52,770 nucleotides of DNA, taken from the NCBI GenBank assembly GCA_002431285.1, contig DJEF01000059.1, forward strand, positions 1 to 52,770, given 5' to 3'. The notes under the pieces were generated by a model. It did no database searches, had not been told where the DNA came from, and was given only the letters and a program-made list of their open reading frames with translations. The position numbers were made by a program, and so were the translations under genes. The DNA is from Ruminococcaceae bacterium UBA5905. GTDB taxonomy: Bacteria; Bacillota; Clostridia; Oscillospirales; Acutalibacteraceae. Positions within the stretch are counted from its first letter, which is position 1. Each line of letters starts with the position of its first letter. Below are positions 33,335 through 41,105 of the stretch, one piece after another.

Positions 33335-33363
33335 TGACCCCCCGGCGAAAACGGTGTATAGTT
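33335..33363 (+). promoter_or_regulatory. Sigma-A promoter of the YwaF-like gene
   Basis: TTGACC (33335-33340), 17 nt, TATAGT (33358-33363). The start near 33370 leaves a leader of about 95 nt. Confidence 0.65.
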
Positions 33364-33464
33364 ATAGGAACAAAGCCGACCGGGCGGGATCGTTCCCGGA
33401 ACGGCATACGCCCGGAGGGCTCCTCCGATTTACGGATCCGTCCGCTGCGGGCGATACGGAAAGG

Positions 33465-34220
33465 ATGAAGATTTTGGGTACTTGGAAACACGGGATATGG
33501 CTGCTGCTGTGCGCCGGATCGGTGGGCGGTCTGCTGACGGTCAGCCTGCGGCGGCATTGGTCCCGGCACAAGGCCGGGTACGTGATGGTAGGCTTTTGTC
33601 TCGTCAGCGAGATCAGCAAGATGATGACCGGGATGCTGCCCAGCCCCGACGGCGGGATGCATCTGGACCCGCTGGATCTGCCCTTCCATCTGTGCAGTCT
33701 CATGCTCTTCGTCGTGCTGTTCATCGCCTTCGGCCGGGAGGGGCGCGCCAAGCAGCTCGCCATAAACTTTCTGGCGGTGATGGGCACGCTCGGCAGCGTA
33801 TGCGCGCTGCTCATCCCCACGAACGGGGTGGATTTCACCAACCCGGGCGCGTATCAGTGCTTTGTGTACCACGGGGCGCTGCTGTGGTTTGCGCTGTATC
33901 TGATCGCCTCCCGGCAGGCGCAGCTGGGTCGGAAAAGCTGGCTTTTGAATCTGCTGGTGCTGGCATCCCTGTCCCTGCTGATGCTGTATGTGAACGGGGC
34001 GCTGTCCGGCTACGACACCAATTTCTTTTATCTGACCCGCCCGCCCATGGAAAACCTGCCGTATCTGAATCTGAACCACGGGTGGTACGCCTATTTCCTG
34101 CGGCTGGTCGGGCTGGGGGTCGGGCTGGTGACCCTCTTTCATCTGCCCTTTATGGCGGCGGAAGCCCGCCGCCGGAAAGTGCCCGCCGCCCCCGCCGGGG
34201 AAACGGTCTCTCCGCGCTGA
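33465..34220 (+). CDS. YwaF/TMEM164-like integral membrane protein
   Basis: A 251-aa protein with about seven membrane helices. Family-typical features are the LPFHLCSLMLFV helix with its histidine and cysteine, a conserved FVYHGALLWFALYL helix, and NFFYLTRPPMENLP before the last pair of helices. Function is unknown; human TMEM164 in the same family is an acyltransferase, so a lipid role is conceivable. The ATG at 33465 has purine-rich sequence directly adjoining it; a TTG at 33474 with AAGGATG upstream is a possible alternative start. It is monocistronic between its promoter and a strong terminator. Confidence 0.8.
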   Translation: MKILGTWKHGIWLLLCAGSVGGLLTVSLRRHWSRHKAGYVMVGFCLVSEISKMMTGMLPSPDGGMHLDPLDLPFHLCSLMLFVVLFIAFGREGRAKQLAINFLAVMGTLGSVCALLIPTNGVDFTNPGAYQCFVYHGALLWFALYLIASRQAQLGRKSWLLNLLVLASLSLLMLYVNGALSGYDTNFFYLTRPPMENLPYLNLNHGWYAYFLRLVGLGVGLVTLFHLPFMAAEARRRKVPAAPAGETVSPR

Positions 34221-34237
34221 ACGCCCCCAATCGAATG

Positions 34238-34274
34238 AAAGACGGCCGCCGGGGAAACCCCGGCGGCCGTCTTT
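34238..34274. terminator. Strong terminator, probably bidirectional
   Basis: A perfect 17-bp stem with a 3-nt loop (AAAGACGGCCGCCGGGG and its complement), between the converging YwaF-like and TM2 genes. Confidence 0.9.
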
Positions 34275-34295
34275 CCATGGCAAACAGCGATGATA

Positions 34296-34688
34296 TCAGT
34301 CTTTCAGCGGGATGCCCTTAGCATCCTTGTTGATGGAGCCGGTGAGGATCATGATGCCCTCGATCAGACCCCAGATCGCGCCAATACCGAAGCACAGGCT
34401 CAGGCAGATCTGCGCAATAGCCTTGCCGGTATAGCCCAGATAAAAGTTGTGGATACCCAGTCCGCCCAGGAAAATGCCCAGCAGACCGGCGGTCATCTTG
34501 GACTTCTGCTCACCGGCCGGGATGGGCTGCGCCAGCGCTACGCCGCACTGGGTGCAGACCGCTGCGCCGGGAGCCGTAGCCGCACCGCAATTGGGGCAGA
34601 AGTTCTGACCCTGTCCGGCGGGAACACCGCACTTGACGCATACGACCGCCTGGGGATCCATTTGGTTTCCGCAATTTCTACAAATCAT
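34296..34688 (-). CDS. TM2-domain protein with N-terminal zinc ribbons
   Basis: A 130-aa protein. Two zinc-ribbon-like pairs stand at the start: CRNCGN...CVKCG (3-21) and CPNCGA...CTQCG (31-49). A TM2 domain follows, with a helix, the conserved FLGGLGIHNFYLGYTGKAI and a second helix (LCFGIGAIWGLIEGIMIL). Such proteins are widespread with unknown function. AGGAGG precedes the ATG. It is 43 nt downstream of the DUF2752 gene, a common neighbour, and probably shares its transcript. Confidence 0.93.
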   Translation of the reverse strand: MICRNCGNQMDPQAVVCVKCGVPAGQGQNFCPNCGAATAPGAAVCTQCGVALAQPIPAGEQKSKMTAGLLGIFLGGLGIHNFYLGYTGKAIAQICLSLCFGIGAIWGLIEGIMILTGSINKDAKGIPLKD

Positions 34689-34731
34689 CGTCGATTCCTC
34701 CTTAATATATCCAGCCGTTGGACGGCAAGAA

Positions 34732-35100
34732 TTACACGATCGGGAGTCTCCAGGCCGGCACAAGGATGCGCCCCGCCCCCAGCACGCCGAAAGCGGCCAG
34801 CAGCAGCCCCAGCAAAATCCGATCCGCCCATTTCCGTCCGAGCAGATGCCCGTCGGTGAGCAGACAACCATATAGAATAGGAGCCGTCCAGAACAGGGGA
34901 TGGTAGGCAAAAGCGGCGGTCAGTTGCCCTCGAAACACCGCAATCCATGCCCGGGTCATCCCGCAGCCGGGACAGGGAATGCCGGTCAGCCACAGGAACA
35001 CACAGGGCCACCCCCGCAGCCGGGCCAGCAGCAGGAACCCGGCGTATGCCGCCGTGCCGCACAGCACCGCCTTAAGGTGAGGAAACCGCCGCGCCGCCAT
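34732..35100 (-). CDS. DUF2752 membrane protein
   Basis: A 122-aa protein with three membrane helices. The signature CPGCGMTRAW (about 44-53) follows the first helices, which defines DUF2752. Its function is unknown; the cysteine pair could bind metal or form a disulfide at the membrane surface. AAAGGAG precedes the ATG. Co-occurrence with TM2 zinc-ribbon proteins is seen in many bacteria and here they are adjacent. Confidence 0.92.
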   Translation of the reverse strand: MAARRFPHLKAVLCGTAAYAGFLLLARLRGWPCVFLWLTGIPCPGCGMTRAWIAVFRGQLTAAFAYHPLFWTAPILYGCLLTDGHLLGRKWADRILLGLLLAAFGVLGAGRILVPAWRLPIV

Positions 35101-35164
35101 GGATGATCGCTCCTTTAGGCAAAGCCGCCGTACGCCGATTGTTTTGTCTATCTATCTGTACTGT

Positions 35165-35193
35165 ATCTTACCATAACTATTCCGGCGTTGCAA
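35165..35193 (-). promoter_or_regulatory. Promoter of the DUF2752-TM2 operon, extended -10
   Basis: On the minus strand TTGCAA (35188-35193), 17 nt, TAAGAT (35165-35170), preceded by TGG. The start lies near 35158, about 58 nt before the ATG. Confidence 0.65.
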
Positions 35194-35247
35194 GGGCTTT
35201 TCTACCGGAATTGTGTAAATTTCTCGCTTTTTCGGCAAAATCGGCGT

Positions 35248-35283
35248 AAAAAATCCGGATACCCGCAGGTATCCGGATTTTTT
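35248..35283 (-). terminator. Terminator of the DUF4234 gene
   Basis: A 16-bp stem AAAAAATCCGGATACC/GGTATCCGGATTTTTT with a 4-nt loop; the T run on the minus strand is part of the stem. It begins 11 nt after the stop codon. Confidence 0.95.
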
Positions 35284-35294
35284 CACCGGTTATG

Positions 35295-35777
35295 TCAGCC
35301 TTTGGCGTTGTAATCGGCGCACAGCAGGTTCATAGCCTGCAGCAGCTTATACAGATAGATGAAGGGGCCCACCACAATGAAGGCACCCAGAACATTCCAG
35401 CCCCAGAAGGAGCCGGCGCCAAAGGAATACGCAATCCCGCGGCGGGTCAGCTCCTTGCCGATCCGGGCGGACAGACGGTGGAACCACACCAGCGGGGCAA
35501 TGCCCAGGGTCAGGCCGGTGAGCAGGAAGAAGATCAGGCAGTAGTGCATGGTCTTTTTTCCGTCGTAGCGGCTGGCGATGGTGTTGATGTCGGTGGAGAT
35601 GCCGGACAGGATCACGATGCCGTAGATGCCCAGGGTGACGATGTTCAGCAGAATGAACTTCAGCAGGCTGCGATTGGTGTTCAGCTTCACAACCGGGGCA
35701 GGAGCATACGCAGGGGCGACCGGTGCGGCGATCGGCGCGGCAGGGGCAGTGTAGTTGACGTTGGTGTTTTCTTCCAT
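35295..35777 (-). CDS. DUF4234 membrane protein
   Basis: A 160-aa protein with a Pro/Ala-rich, soluble N-terminus (1-30) and about three to four helices. The segment LNIVTLGIYGIVILSGISTDINTIA, followed by DGKKTMHYCL and then PLVWFHRLSARIG, is characteristic of DUF4234. Function unknown. AGGAGG precedes the ATG. It has its own promoter and terminator, so it is monocistronic although it neighbours other small membrane-protein genes of similar type. Confidence 0.9.
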   Translation of the reverse strand: MEENTNVNYTAPAAPIAAPVAPAYAPAPVVKLNTNRSLLKFILLNIVTLGIYGIVILSGISTDINTIASRYDGKKTMHYCLIFFLLTGLTLGIAPLVWFHRLSARIGKELTRRGIAYSFGAGSFWGWNVLGAFIVVGPFIYLYKLLQAMNLLCADYNAKG

Positions 35778-35849
35778 AAAAAATCCTCCTACAAATTCTC
35801 TCCGGGCTAATAGCCCGCGCCATTAACGCAAGCCATTAGTCCTGTTATT

Positions 35850-35878
35850 AGAGTACAGAAAAAGGATTATTTTGTCAA
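35850..35878 (-). promoter_or_regulatory. Promoter of the DUF4234 gene
   Basis: On the minus strand TTGACA (35873-35878), 17 nt, TACTCT (35850-35855). The -35 is perfect and the -10 poor. It lies just after the brnQ terminator. Confidence 0.55.
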
Positions 35879-35897
35879 GAATTTTTTCTCGCTGCAT

Positions 35898-35941
35898 AAA
35901 AAATGACCGGCAACCCGGGCGTAACGCCCGATTGCCGGTCA
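35898..35941 (-). terminator. Terminator of brnQ
   Basis: A two-part stem (TGACCGGCAA/TTGCCGGTCA outside, CGGGCG/CGCCCG inside) is followed on the minus strand by six T. It starts 8 nt after the brnQ stop codon. Confidence 0.95.
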
Positions 35942-35948
35942 ACATTCT

Positions 35949-37325
35949 TTATTCCGCTGACGCCACGGCGGACTTCCGCCGCAGAACATGGATGATCAGA
36001 CCGATCACCAGACCGACGCCGGCAGGGCACAGCCACCCCAGGCCGATGTCATACAGAGGCAGCAGCTTCTCCGCCGTGTCGGTGATCGCCGCCAGGTGCA
36101 GGAACGCACTGGCTTTCTCCGGCAGCGCGCTCTCCAGCGCCTGGAGGAAATCAAACACCGCCGCCACCAGCGTGAAAGCGATGGTGGAAATATACACCGC
36201 CCGGTCATTCCGAAACAGCTTGCCGCACAGCGCCAGCACCACCAGACTGATAGCCAGCGGATACAGGAACATCAGCACCGGCACCGCATAGGTGATAATG
36301 GTGCTCAGCCCCACATTGGCGATCAGCAGGGACACCACCGTGAACAGAACCGCCCAGAACCGATACCCGGGAGAACGGGGGAACAGCGCCGTAAAGGTCT
36401 CGGAGCAGCTGGTTACCAGACCGACGGCTGTTTTCAGACACGCCAGGGTCACGGTGATGGCCAATATCCAGTTGCCCGCCGCGCCGAAATAATACCCGGC
36501 AATGTCCGCAAAGGCAATGCCGCCGTTTTCACTGATGGGGAACTGCCCCCGGCTCTGGGTGCCGACGACGGCCACCGCCACATAGATGCCCGCCATGATG
36601 AGACAGCCGAAAGCGCCCGCCCGGACGGTATTGCCGGCGACAGCCCCCGGCTCCTGCACGCCCAGATCCCGGATCACGTTGACCACCACGATACCGAAGG
36701 CCAGACCCGCCAGCACGTCCATGGTGTTATAGCCCTCCAGGAATCCGTTGACAAACGCGCCGGAGGTATAGGTGGGGTCGGGGGTCACAGAGCCCACCGA
36801 CGCCATGGGACGCACCAGCGCCGTGATCACCAGCGCCCCCAGAAACACCAGAAACGCCGGGGTCAGGATGCGGCCGATCCACAGCAGAATCTTCCCCGGC
36901 CACAGGGACAGCGCCAGCACCAGCGCAAAGAACACCAGCGTGAAAATCAGCAGCGCCACCGGACCGGCTTTGTCTCCCAAGATTCGCTCCGCCCCCACCG
37001 TATAGGAGGTGGTGGCGCACCGGGGAATCGCAAAAGCGGGACCGATGGTGAGATACAGCGCGCAGGTGAAAAACATCCCGTAGCCGTGCCCCACCTTGCT
37101 GCTCAGGGAATAGAGCCCGTCGCTGCGGCTGATTCCCAGCGCCGCCACGCTCAAAAGCGGCAGACCGACGCCGGTGACGACGAAGCCCAGCAGCGCCCAC
37201 CAGACGTTGTGTCCGGCCAGCTGTCCCATATGTACCGGGAAAATCAGGTTGCCTGCTCCGAAGAACATACCGAACAGCATCACGGACACCGACAGCAGTT
37301 CGCCCCACGATAGTTTTTTCTTCAT
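35949..37325 (-). CDS. brnQ: Branched-chain amino acid carrier BrnQ
   Basis: A 458-aa polytopic carrier (about 12 helices) of the LIVCS family, which imports leucine, isoleucine and valine with sodium or protons. It begins with the typical SVMLFGMFFGAGNLIFPVHMGQLAG and includes RCATTSYTVG and NGFLEGYNTMDVLAGLAFGIVVV, both conserved in BrnQ. AGGAGG lies before the ATG. It follows the YitT gene by 43 nt without a terminator, so the two are probably one transcript. Confidence 0.96.
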   Translation of the reverse strand: MKKKLSWGELLSVSVMLFGMFFGAGNLIFPVHMGQLAGHNVWWALLGFVVTGVGLPLLSVAALGISRSDGLYSLSSKVGHGYGMFFTCALYLTIGPAFAIPRCATTSYTVGAERILGDKAGPVALLIFTLVFFALVLALSLWPGKILLWIGRILTPAFLVFLGALVITALVRPMASVGSVTPDPTYTSGAFVNGFLEGYNTMDVLAGLAFGIVVVNVIRDLGVQEPGAVAGNTVRAGAFGCLIMAGIYVAVAVVGTQSRGQFPISENGGIAFADIAGYYFGAAGNWILAITVTLACLKTAVGLVTSCSETFTALFPRSPGYRFWAVLFTVVSLLIANVGLSTIITYAVPVLMFLYPLAISLVVLALCGKLFRNDRAVYISTIAFTLVAAVFDFLQALESALPEKASAFLHLAAITDTAEKLLPLYDIGLGWLCPAGVGLVIGLIIHVLRRKSAVASAE

Positions 37326-37368
37326 AATTTATCCTCCTGTACCCGTTCCAGCGGGTCAATTACACATA

Positions 37369-38253
37369 TCAGCCGTCCGTCCGATGGAATACGTCCGCCA
37401 CCTCGGCGATGGATATGTACGCCGCCGGGTCTGCCTCATGAACCAGCACCCGCATCCGGGGAATCTGGAACCGATTGACGACGATGTAGACCACGGATTT
37501 TTCGCTGTCCGAATAATACCCCCGGGCATCCATCACCGTGATGCCGCAGCCGAACGCCTCCGACAGGGCGGCGCACACCTCCCCGGGGTGGGTGGTGATG
37601 ATCATGGCGGACTTGGAGCGATCCACACCCTCCACGATAAAGTCGACCGCCTTCAGCCCGGCGGCATAGGCTACCACCGAATAGAGCGGCAAAATCCAGC
37701 TGCCCCGAGCGATGCCGCACAGGATGTACAGCACCGTATTATACGCCATCACGAAGGTGCCCACGGAAATGCCCAGCGGCTTGGCGAAGATCACCGCCAT
37801 CACCTCGATGCCGTCCATAGCGCCGCCGTATCGGATCGCCAGACCGCTACCGGTGCCGGAGATCAGCCCGCCGAAAATGGCGCACAGCAGCAGGTCCTCC
37901 CCCGCCAGCGGGGAAGCAAAGCTCACATCCACCGGCAGCACATCTGTGATGAGAAACGCCGCCAGCGAATAAATCGCCACCGTATAGATGGCATAGACGG
38001 TGAATACCTTTCCCTGCCGCTTGAGCCCGTACAGAAACAGCGGCACATTCAGCGCCAGCAGAAACACCGACAGGGACAGCCATTCCGGCGTCAGCTGGGA
38101 CAGCAGGATCGAGGTGCCGGAAATGCCGCTGTCATACAGATTCACCGGCGACAGGAACATGGTCACGCCGATGGCGTTGATGATCCCCGCCAGCGTCAGA
38201 AACAGAAAATTCTTCGGTCGCAGCGTATGTGCGGAGCGGTTGTCCTGCGCCAT
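37369..38253 (-). CDS. YitT family membrane protein
   Basis: A 294-aa protein with five to six N-terminal helices (DUF161 region, with GVTMFLSPVNLYDSGISGTS and GLISGTGSGLAIRYGGAMDG) and a soluble C-terminal DUF2179 domain (VDRSKSAMIITTHPGEVCAALSE, RGYYSDSEKSVVYIVVNR). The function of the family is not settled. The ATG at 38253 is chosen because AGGAGA lies 8-10 nt upstream; a GTG at 38262 abuts that site. It has a good promoter and is followed by brnQ. Confidence 0.94.
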   Translation of the reverse strand: MAQDNRSAHTLRPKNFLFLTLAGIINAIGVTMFLSPVNLYDSGISGTSILLSQLTPEWLSLSVFLLALNVPLFLYGLKRQGKVFTVYAIYTVAIYSLAAFLITDVLPVDVSFASPLAGEDLLLCAIFGGLISGTGSGLAIRYGGAMDGIEVMAVIFAKPLGISVGTFVMAYNTVLYILCGIARGSWILPLYSVVAYAAGLKAVDFIVEGVDRSKSAMIITTHPGEVCAALSEAFGCGITVMDARGYYSDSEKSVVYIVVNRFQIPRMRVLVHEADPAAYISIAEVADVFHRTDG

Positions 38254-38307
38254 GGCAATCACTCTCCTGATTCGGTACTCCCGCCATGTGCGGGGTAGAT
38301 AAAGGTC

Positions 38308-38336
38308 ATTTTACCATACATTCCTATCTTTGGCAA
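38308..38336 (-). promoter_or_regulatory. Promoter of yitT-brnQ, extended -10
   Basis: On the minus strand TTGCCA (38331-38336), 17 nt, TAAAAT (38308-38313), preceded by TGG. A small hairpin (CCCGC-ACAT-GGCGGG type) follows in the leader. Confidence 0.75.
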
Positions 38337-38357
38337 CACTTTTTTGCAGTAAAGAGC

Positions 38358-38392
38358 AAAAATGCGCGGTGCAGCAGCTGCTGCACCGCGCA
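38358..38392 (-). terminator. Terminator of the lipoprotein gene
   Basis: A perfect 30-bp palindrome (15-bp arms, 38363-38392) followed on the minus strand by five T. Confidence 0.9.
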
Positions 38393-38427
38393 TGACGCGT
38401 CGGTCTCCTCCGGACGGGCAGCGGGAG

Positions 38428-39051
38428 TTACCTCCAGCCGTAGCTCCAGAATTCCGTCTCGGCCTTGGTGATCACCAGCTTAGCCGTGCCGGCGGGCATG
38501 GCGATCTTCACGGTTTTGCTCTCGCCGGGATTGATGCGGCCGAAATTGACCTTGCCCTCCCCGAGCGCCTTGTCATTCTTGTCATAGCAGGCATAATACA
38601 CGAAGGACTTGCTCTGCTCGGTCTCCCAGCCCGTGGAGACGTTTTTCAGCACGATAGAGGCCTCGCTGCCGCTGTGGGTGGACTTCCCCAGCTCCAGCCA
38701 CTTGTATCCGTTGTGGCTCTCCGGCAGAATCTTCGCCCCCTCGGCGGGCAGCAGAATGCCGTCCTCCTCCTTCACCGGCGTGGTGGTCGTCGGTTCGGGC
38801 GCCGTCGACGGATCGGACGCGTTTCCTTTGCCGGAATCGCCGGCCTTGGTTGTGGTCGTGGTGGCCGGGGTCAGACCGTCGTCGCCCCAGACCAAATCGT
38901 TGCCGTTATCCTCGGCGGGCGGCAGCGTCCCCTTGGTGGTGTCCGAGCTTGACGCTCCGGGATCGGACGTGTCGGCGGGTTTCTTTTTGCAGGCAGTCAG
39001 CCCGCCCAGCAGCAACACCAGGCACAGGCATAAAATACACCATCGTTTCAT
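38428..39051 (-). CDS. Secreted lipoprotein of unknown function (207 aa)
   Basis: The N-terminus is a lipoprotein signal: MKRW, a hydrophobic stretch and the lipobox LTAC with the acylated cysteine at residue 21. A Thr/Ser/Pro-rich linker with runs of threonine extends to about residue 95. The C-terminal part (about 97-207) looks like an all-beta FxLYD/DUF-type immunoglobulin-like domain: ASIVLKNVSTGWETEQSKSF, then GEGKVNFGRINPGESKTV. Such domains occur in cell-surface proteins of Firmicutes. GGAGG lies 9 nt before the ATG, and a consensus promoter is present. Its ligand is unknown. Confidence 0.85.
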   Translation of the reverse strand: MKRWCILCLCLVLLLGGLTACKKKPADTSDPGASSSDTTKGTLPPAEDNGNDLVWGDDGLTPATTTTTKAGDSGKGNASDPSTAPEPTTTTPVKEEDGILLPAEGAKILPESHNGYKWLELGKSTHSGSEASIVLKNVSTGWETEQSKSFVYYACYDKNDKALGEGKVNFGRINPGESKTVKIAMPAGTAKLVITKAETEFWSYGWR

Positions 39052-39102
39052 GTTTTCATCCTCCGTGACAAGAGCGCTCCCGCGCCCTGTAATCTTTTGT
39101 CC

Positions 39103-39131
39103 AGTATAGCAGAGAAAAATCCTCCTGTCAA
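39103..39131 (-). promoter_or_regulatory. Consensus promoter of the lipoprotein gene
   Basis: On the minus strand TTGACA (39126-39131), 17 nt, TATACT (39103-39108). The start near 39096 leaves a 45-nt leader. Confidence 0.85.
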
Positions 39132-39189
39132 CGTTTTTCGCCATTTGAGCAGTCCCCCTGCCGTAAATTTTGTAAAATAACGTTTACAA

Positions 39190-39220
39190 TTTGTCCATGA
39201 TTTCTATACGGTTTGTCCAT
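39190..39220. repeat. Direct repeat TTTGTCCAT, 22-bp period
   Basis: TTTGTCCAT occurs at 39190-39198 and 39212-39220, two helical turns apart, upstream of the lipoprotein promoter. A related TTTTGTCCAG lies across the start region of that promoter. The arrangement is that of binding sites for a dimeric regulator. Confidence 0.55.
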
Positions 39221-39314
39221 AATCGTCCGCTATACTGTGAAACAGACGGAGCAAGAAGGCCACAGGCCACAGACTCCCTCCCCCTTCTTTTTCATTTTTC
39301 TCCTCTTTTTCAGC

Positions 39315-39346
39315 AAAAATCCCCGGTCGGATGACCGGGGATTTTT
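39315..39346 (-). terminator. Terminator of the second D-2-hydroxyacid dehydrogenase gene
   Basis: A 14-bp stem AAAAATCCCCGGTC/GACCGGGGATTTTT with a 4-nt loop, with T on both outgoing sides. It begins 16 nt after the stop codon. Confidence 0.95.
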
Positions 39347-39362
39347 GTTGTCCCTTTCCGTC

Positions 39363-40313
39363 TTATGCGTTCACCCGGTGAATGGGCTGCCCGGCGAGGA
39401 ATGCCCGGATGTTGTCCTCCACAACCCCCATGAGACGGCGGCGGGTCTCCACCCCCGCCCAGGCAATATGCGGAGTGATGCAGCAGCGGGACGCTCCGTA
39501 CAGCGGGCAATCGGGCGCCATCGGCTCCGTGCACAGCACGTCCACCCCCGCGCCGCCCAGATGTCCGCTGTCCAGCACCGCCCGCAGCGCCCGCTCATCC
39601 ACCAGCGGTCCCCGGGCGGTGTTGAGGAAGAGCGCCCCCGGCTTCATCCTAGCAAAGGCGGCGGCATCCATCATCCCCCGGCTGTCCTCGTTGAGCGGAC
39701 AATGGAGGGATACCACGTCCGCCCGCTCCAGCAGCACCGGCAGCGGCACCGGCTCCACCGTGGGGTCGGCGATGGGATGCCGCCCATACACCAGCACCGA
39801 CATCCCGAACGCCCGGGCGATCTCCGCCACCCGGCGCCCGATAGCGCCGTAGCCCACGATGCCCATGGTCTTCCCCGCCAGCTCGGCGGTGGGCAGCGGA
39901 AAATAGGCAAAGGTACGGCTGCGGATCCAATCCCCCGCCGCCACCGTGCGGTTATATTCCCCTACCCGGTTGAGCAGCGCCAGCAGCAGCGCAAAGGTAT
40001 GCTGCGCCACCGCCTCGGTGGAATAGCCCGGCACATTGCACACTACGATCCCCCGGGCGGAAGCCGCCTCCAGATCAATGTTGTTGTATCCGGTGGCGAA
40101 TACGCCGATGAACCGCAGCCCGGGGGCTGCCGCGATGGCGGCGGCGGTGATGGCGGTCTTGTTGCACAGCAGGATCTCCGCCGGGGCGATCCGCTCTGCC
40201 AGCTCCTCCGGCGCAGTCACCTCATACGCGGTCACCTCGCCGAAGGGCTGCAAAAAATCCAGTGTCACGCCATCTCCCACCACCGTGGCGGCGTCCGTCA
40301 CAACAATGCGCAT
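39363..40313 (-). CDS. D-2-hydroxyacid dehydrogenase (glycerate dehydrogenase-like)
   Basis: A 316-aa enzyme of the D-isomer-specific dehydrogenase family. The Rossmann motif is GIVGYGAIG (151-159); the catalytic residues are R234 (NTARG), E263 (DVLCTEP) and H282 (TPHIAWA). The sequence FIGVFATGYNNIDLEAA and the AWA after the catalytic histidine resemble glycerate/hydroxypyruvate dehydrogenases. It is distinct from the paralogue at 18660-19661 and shares only the family motifs with it. AAAGGAG lies about 13 nt before the ATG, rather far. It is monocistronic. Confidence 0.93.
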   Translation of the reverse strand: MRIVVTDAATVVGDGVTLDFLQPFGEVTAYEVTAPEELAERIAPAEILLCNKTAITAAAIAAAPGLRFIGVFATGYNNIDLEAASARGIVVCNVPGYSTEAVAQHTFALLLALLNRVGEYNRTVAAGDWIRSRTFAYFPLPTAELAGKTMGIVGYGAIGRRVAEIARAFGMSVLVYGRHPIADPTVEPVPLPVLLERADVVSLHCPLNEDSRGMMDAAAFARMKPGALFLNTARGPLVDERALRAVLDSGHLGGAGVDVLCTEPMAPDCPLYGASRCCITPHIAWAGVETRRRLMGVVEDNIRAFLAGQPIHRVNA

Positions 40314-40537
40314 AAAGAATACAAACTCCTTTCCCGCTTATCCGGAGAATAACCTATACAAGCCTACTGTTTTCTGAACGATACCATCTCTTATTGTGCC
40401 GATCCAGACAGGGCTAAACGCAGTCTCTTTTTCTATCCGTGACCGTGTGTGTTGTCCCATCAGAAAAGGGGAACGGGCAGCCTGGGCCCACCACCCAATG
40501 CAGAAAAAAGTACGTTTGAAAACACAAATATGCGTTT

Positions 40538-40854
40538 TTATCCCGGCTCCATGCTCCCCAGACTCAGATGGAGGCAATTTTGAATTTGGTATTCCTCCCC
40601 AAGCTCCGCTACCAACTCGTCATAGGCACGCTGTGCTCTCATACGAAAATTCTCGATCTGCTCGGAAGTCCAAACAAATCCTGCTGCGGGATCGTCCCAT
40701 TCAATATGGAATTATACTCTATGCTCAAGCCTTCCAATTTCCCCCTTAACGCTTGAGAGATCGGAAAGCTCTGCGTGGATAACAGCCCCTCATCTTCCGT
40801 ACCCCACAAGCAGGAATCCGCACCATAATCAAACATAAATTTAGCAGTATACAT
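40538..40854 (-). pseudogene. Frameshifted small conserved protein gene
   Basis: From the ATG at 40854 (GGAGG upstream) the frame reads MYTAKFMFDYGADSCLWG and continues with SFPISQALRGKLEGLSIEYNSIL, a start that I recall from small clostridial proteins of unknown function. Near 40698-40704 the frame is lost. One frame over the product continues WDDPAAGFVWTSEQIENF and RAYDELVAELGEEYQIQN to a stop at 40538, which completes the expected protein of about 105 aa. A single-nucleotide deletion explains the break. The promoter upstream looks intact. Whether the shift is real or a sequencing error cannot be decided here. Confidence 0.75.
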
Positions 40855-40962
40855 ACCGTTCCTCCCAAATGAACGCTCACCCTGCCTGTGCTTGGGCTCA
40901 TCCCAGGCGTGTCCCCTATATTCGGTTAGACGATACCGCTTATTGCCACCACATCGTAGCTT

Positions 40963-40991
40963 AATATACCATATTTTCCTCGGCGGTTCAA
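40963..40991 (-). promoter_or_regulatory. Promoter upstream of the frameshifted gene
   Basis: On the minus strand TTGAAC (40986-40991), 17 nt, TATATT (40963-40968), preceded by TGG. It would give a leader of about 100 nt. Confidence 0.65.
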
Positions 40992-41031
40992 CATTTTTAC
41001 AACCTGTTCATTTTTTGCGGCGCAACCGTGG

Positions 41032-41037
41032 TACAAT
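41032..41037 (+). promoter_or_regulatory. Extended -10 element upstream of the metallohydrolase gene
   Basis: TGG followed by TACAAT; no good -35 hexamer at 17 nt. It lies 68 nt before the ATG and is divergent from the promoter at 40963. Confidence 0.45.
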
Positions 41038-41105
41038 ATACCTAATAAATCCGCGAGAAACCGCATACATATATAGGAAAAAGGATAAAAACGGAGGAGA
41101 ACTGT

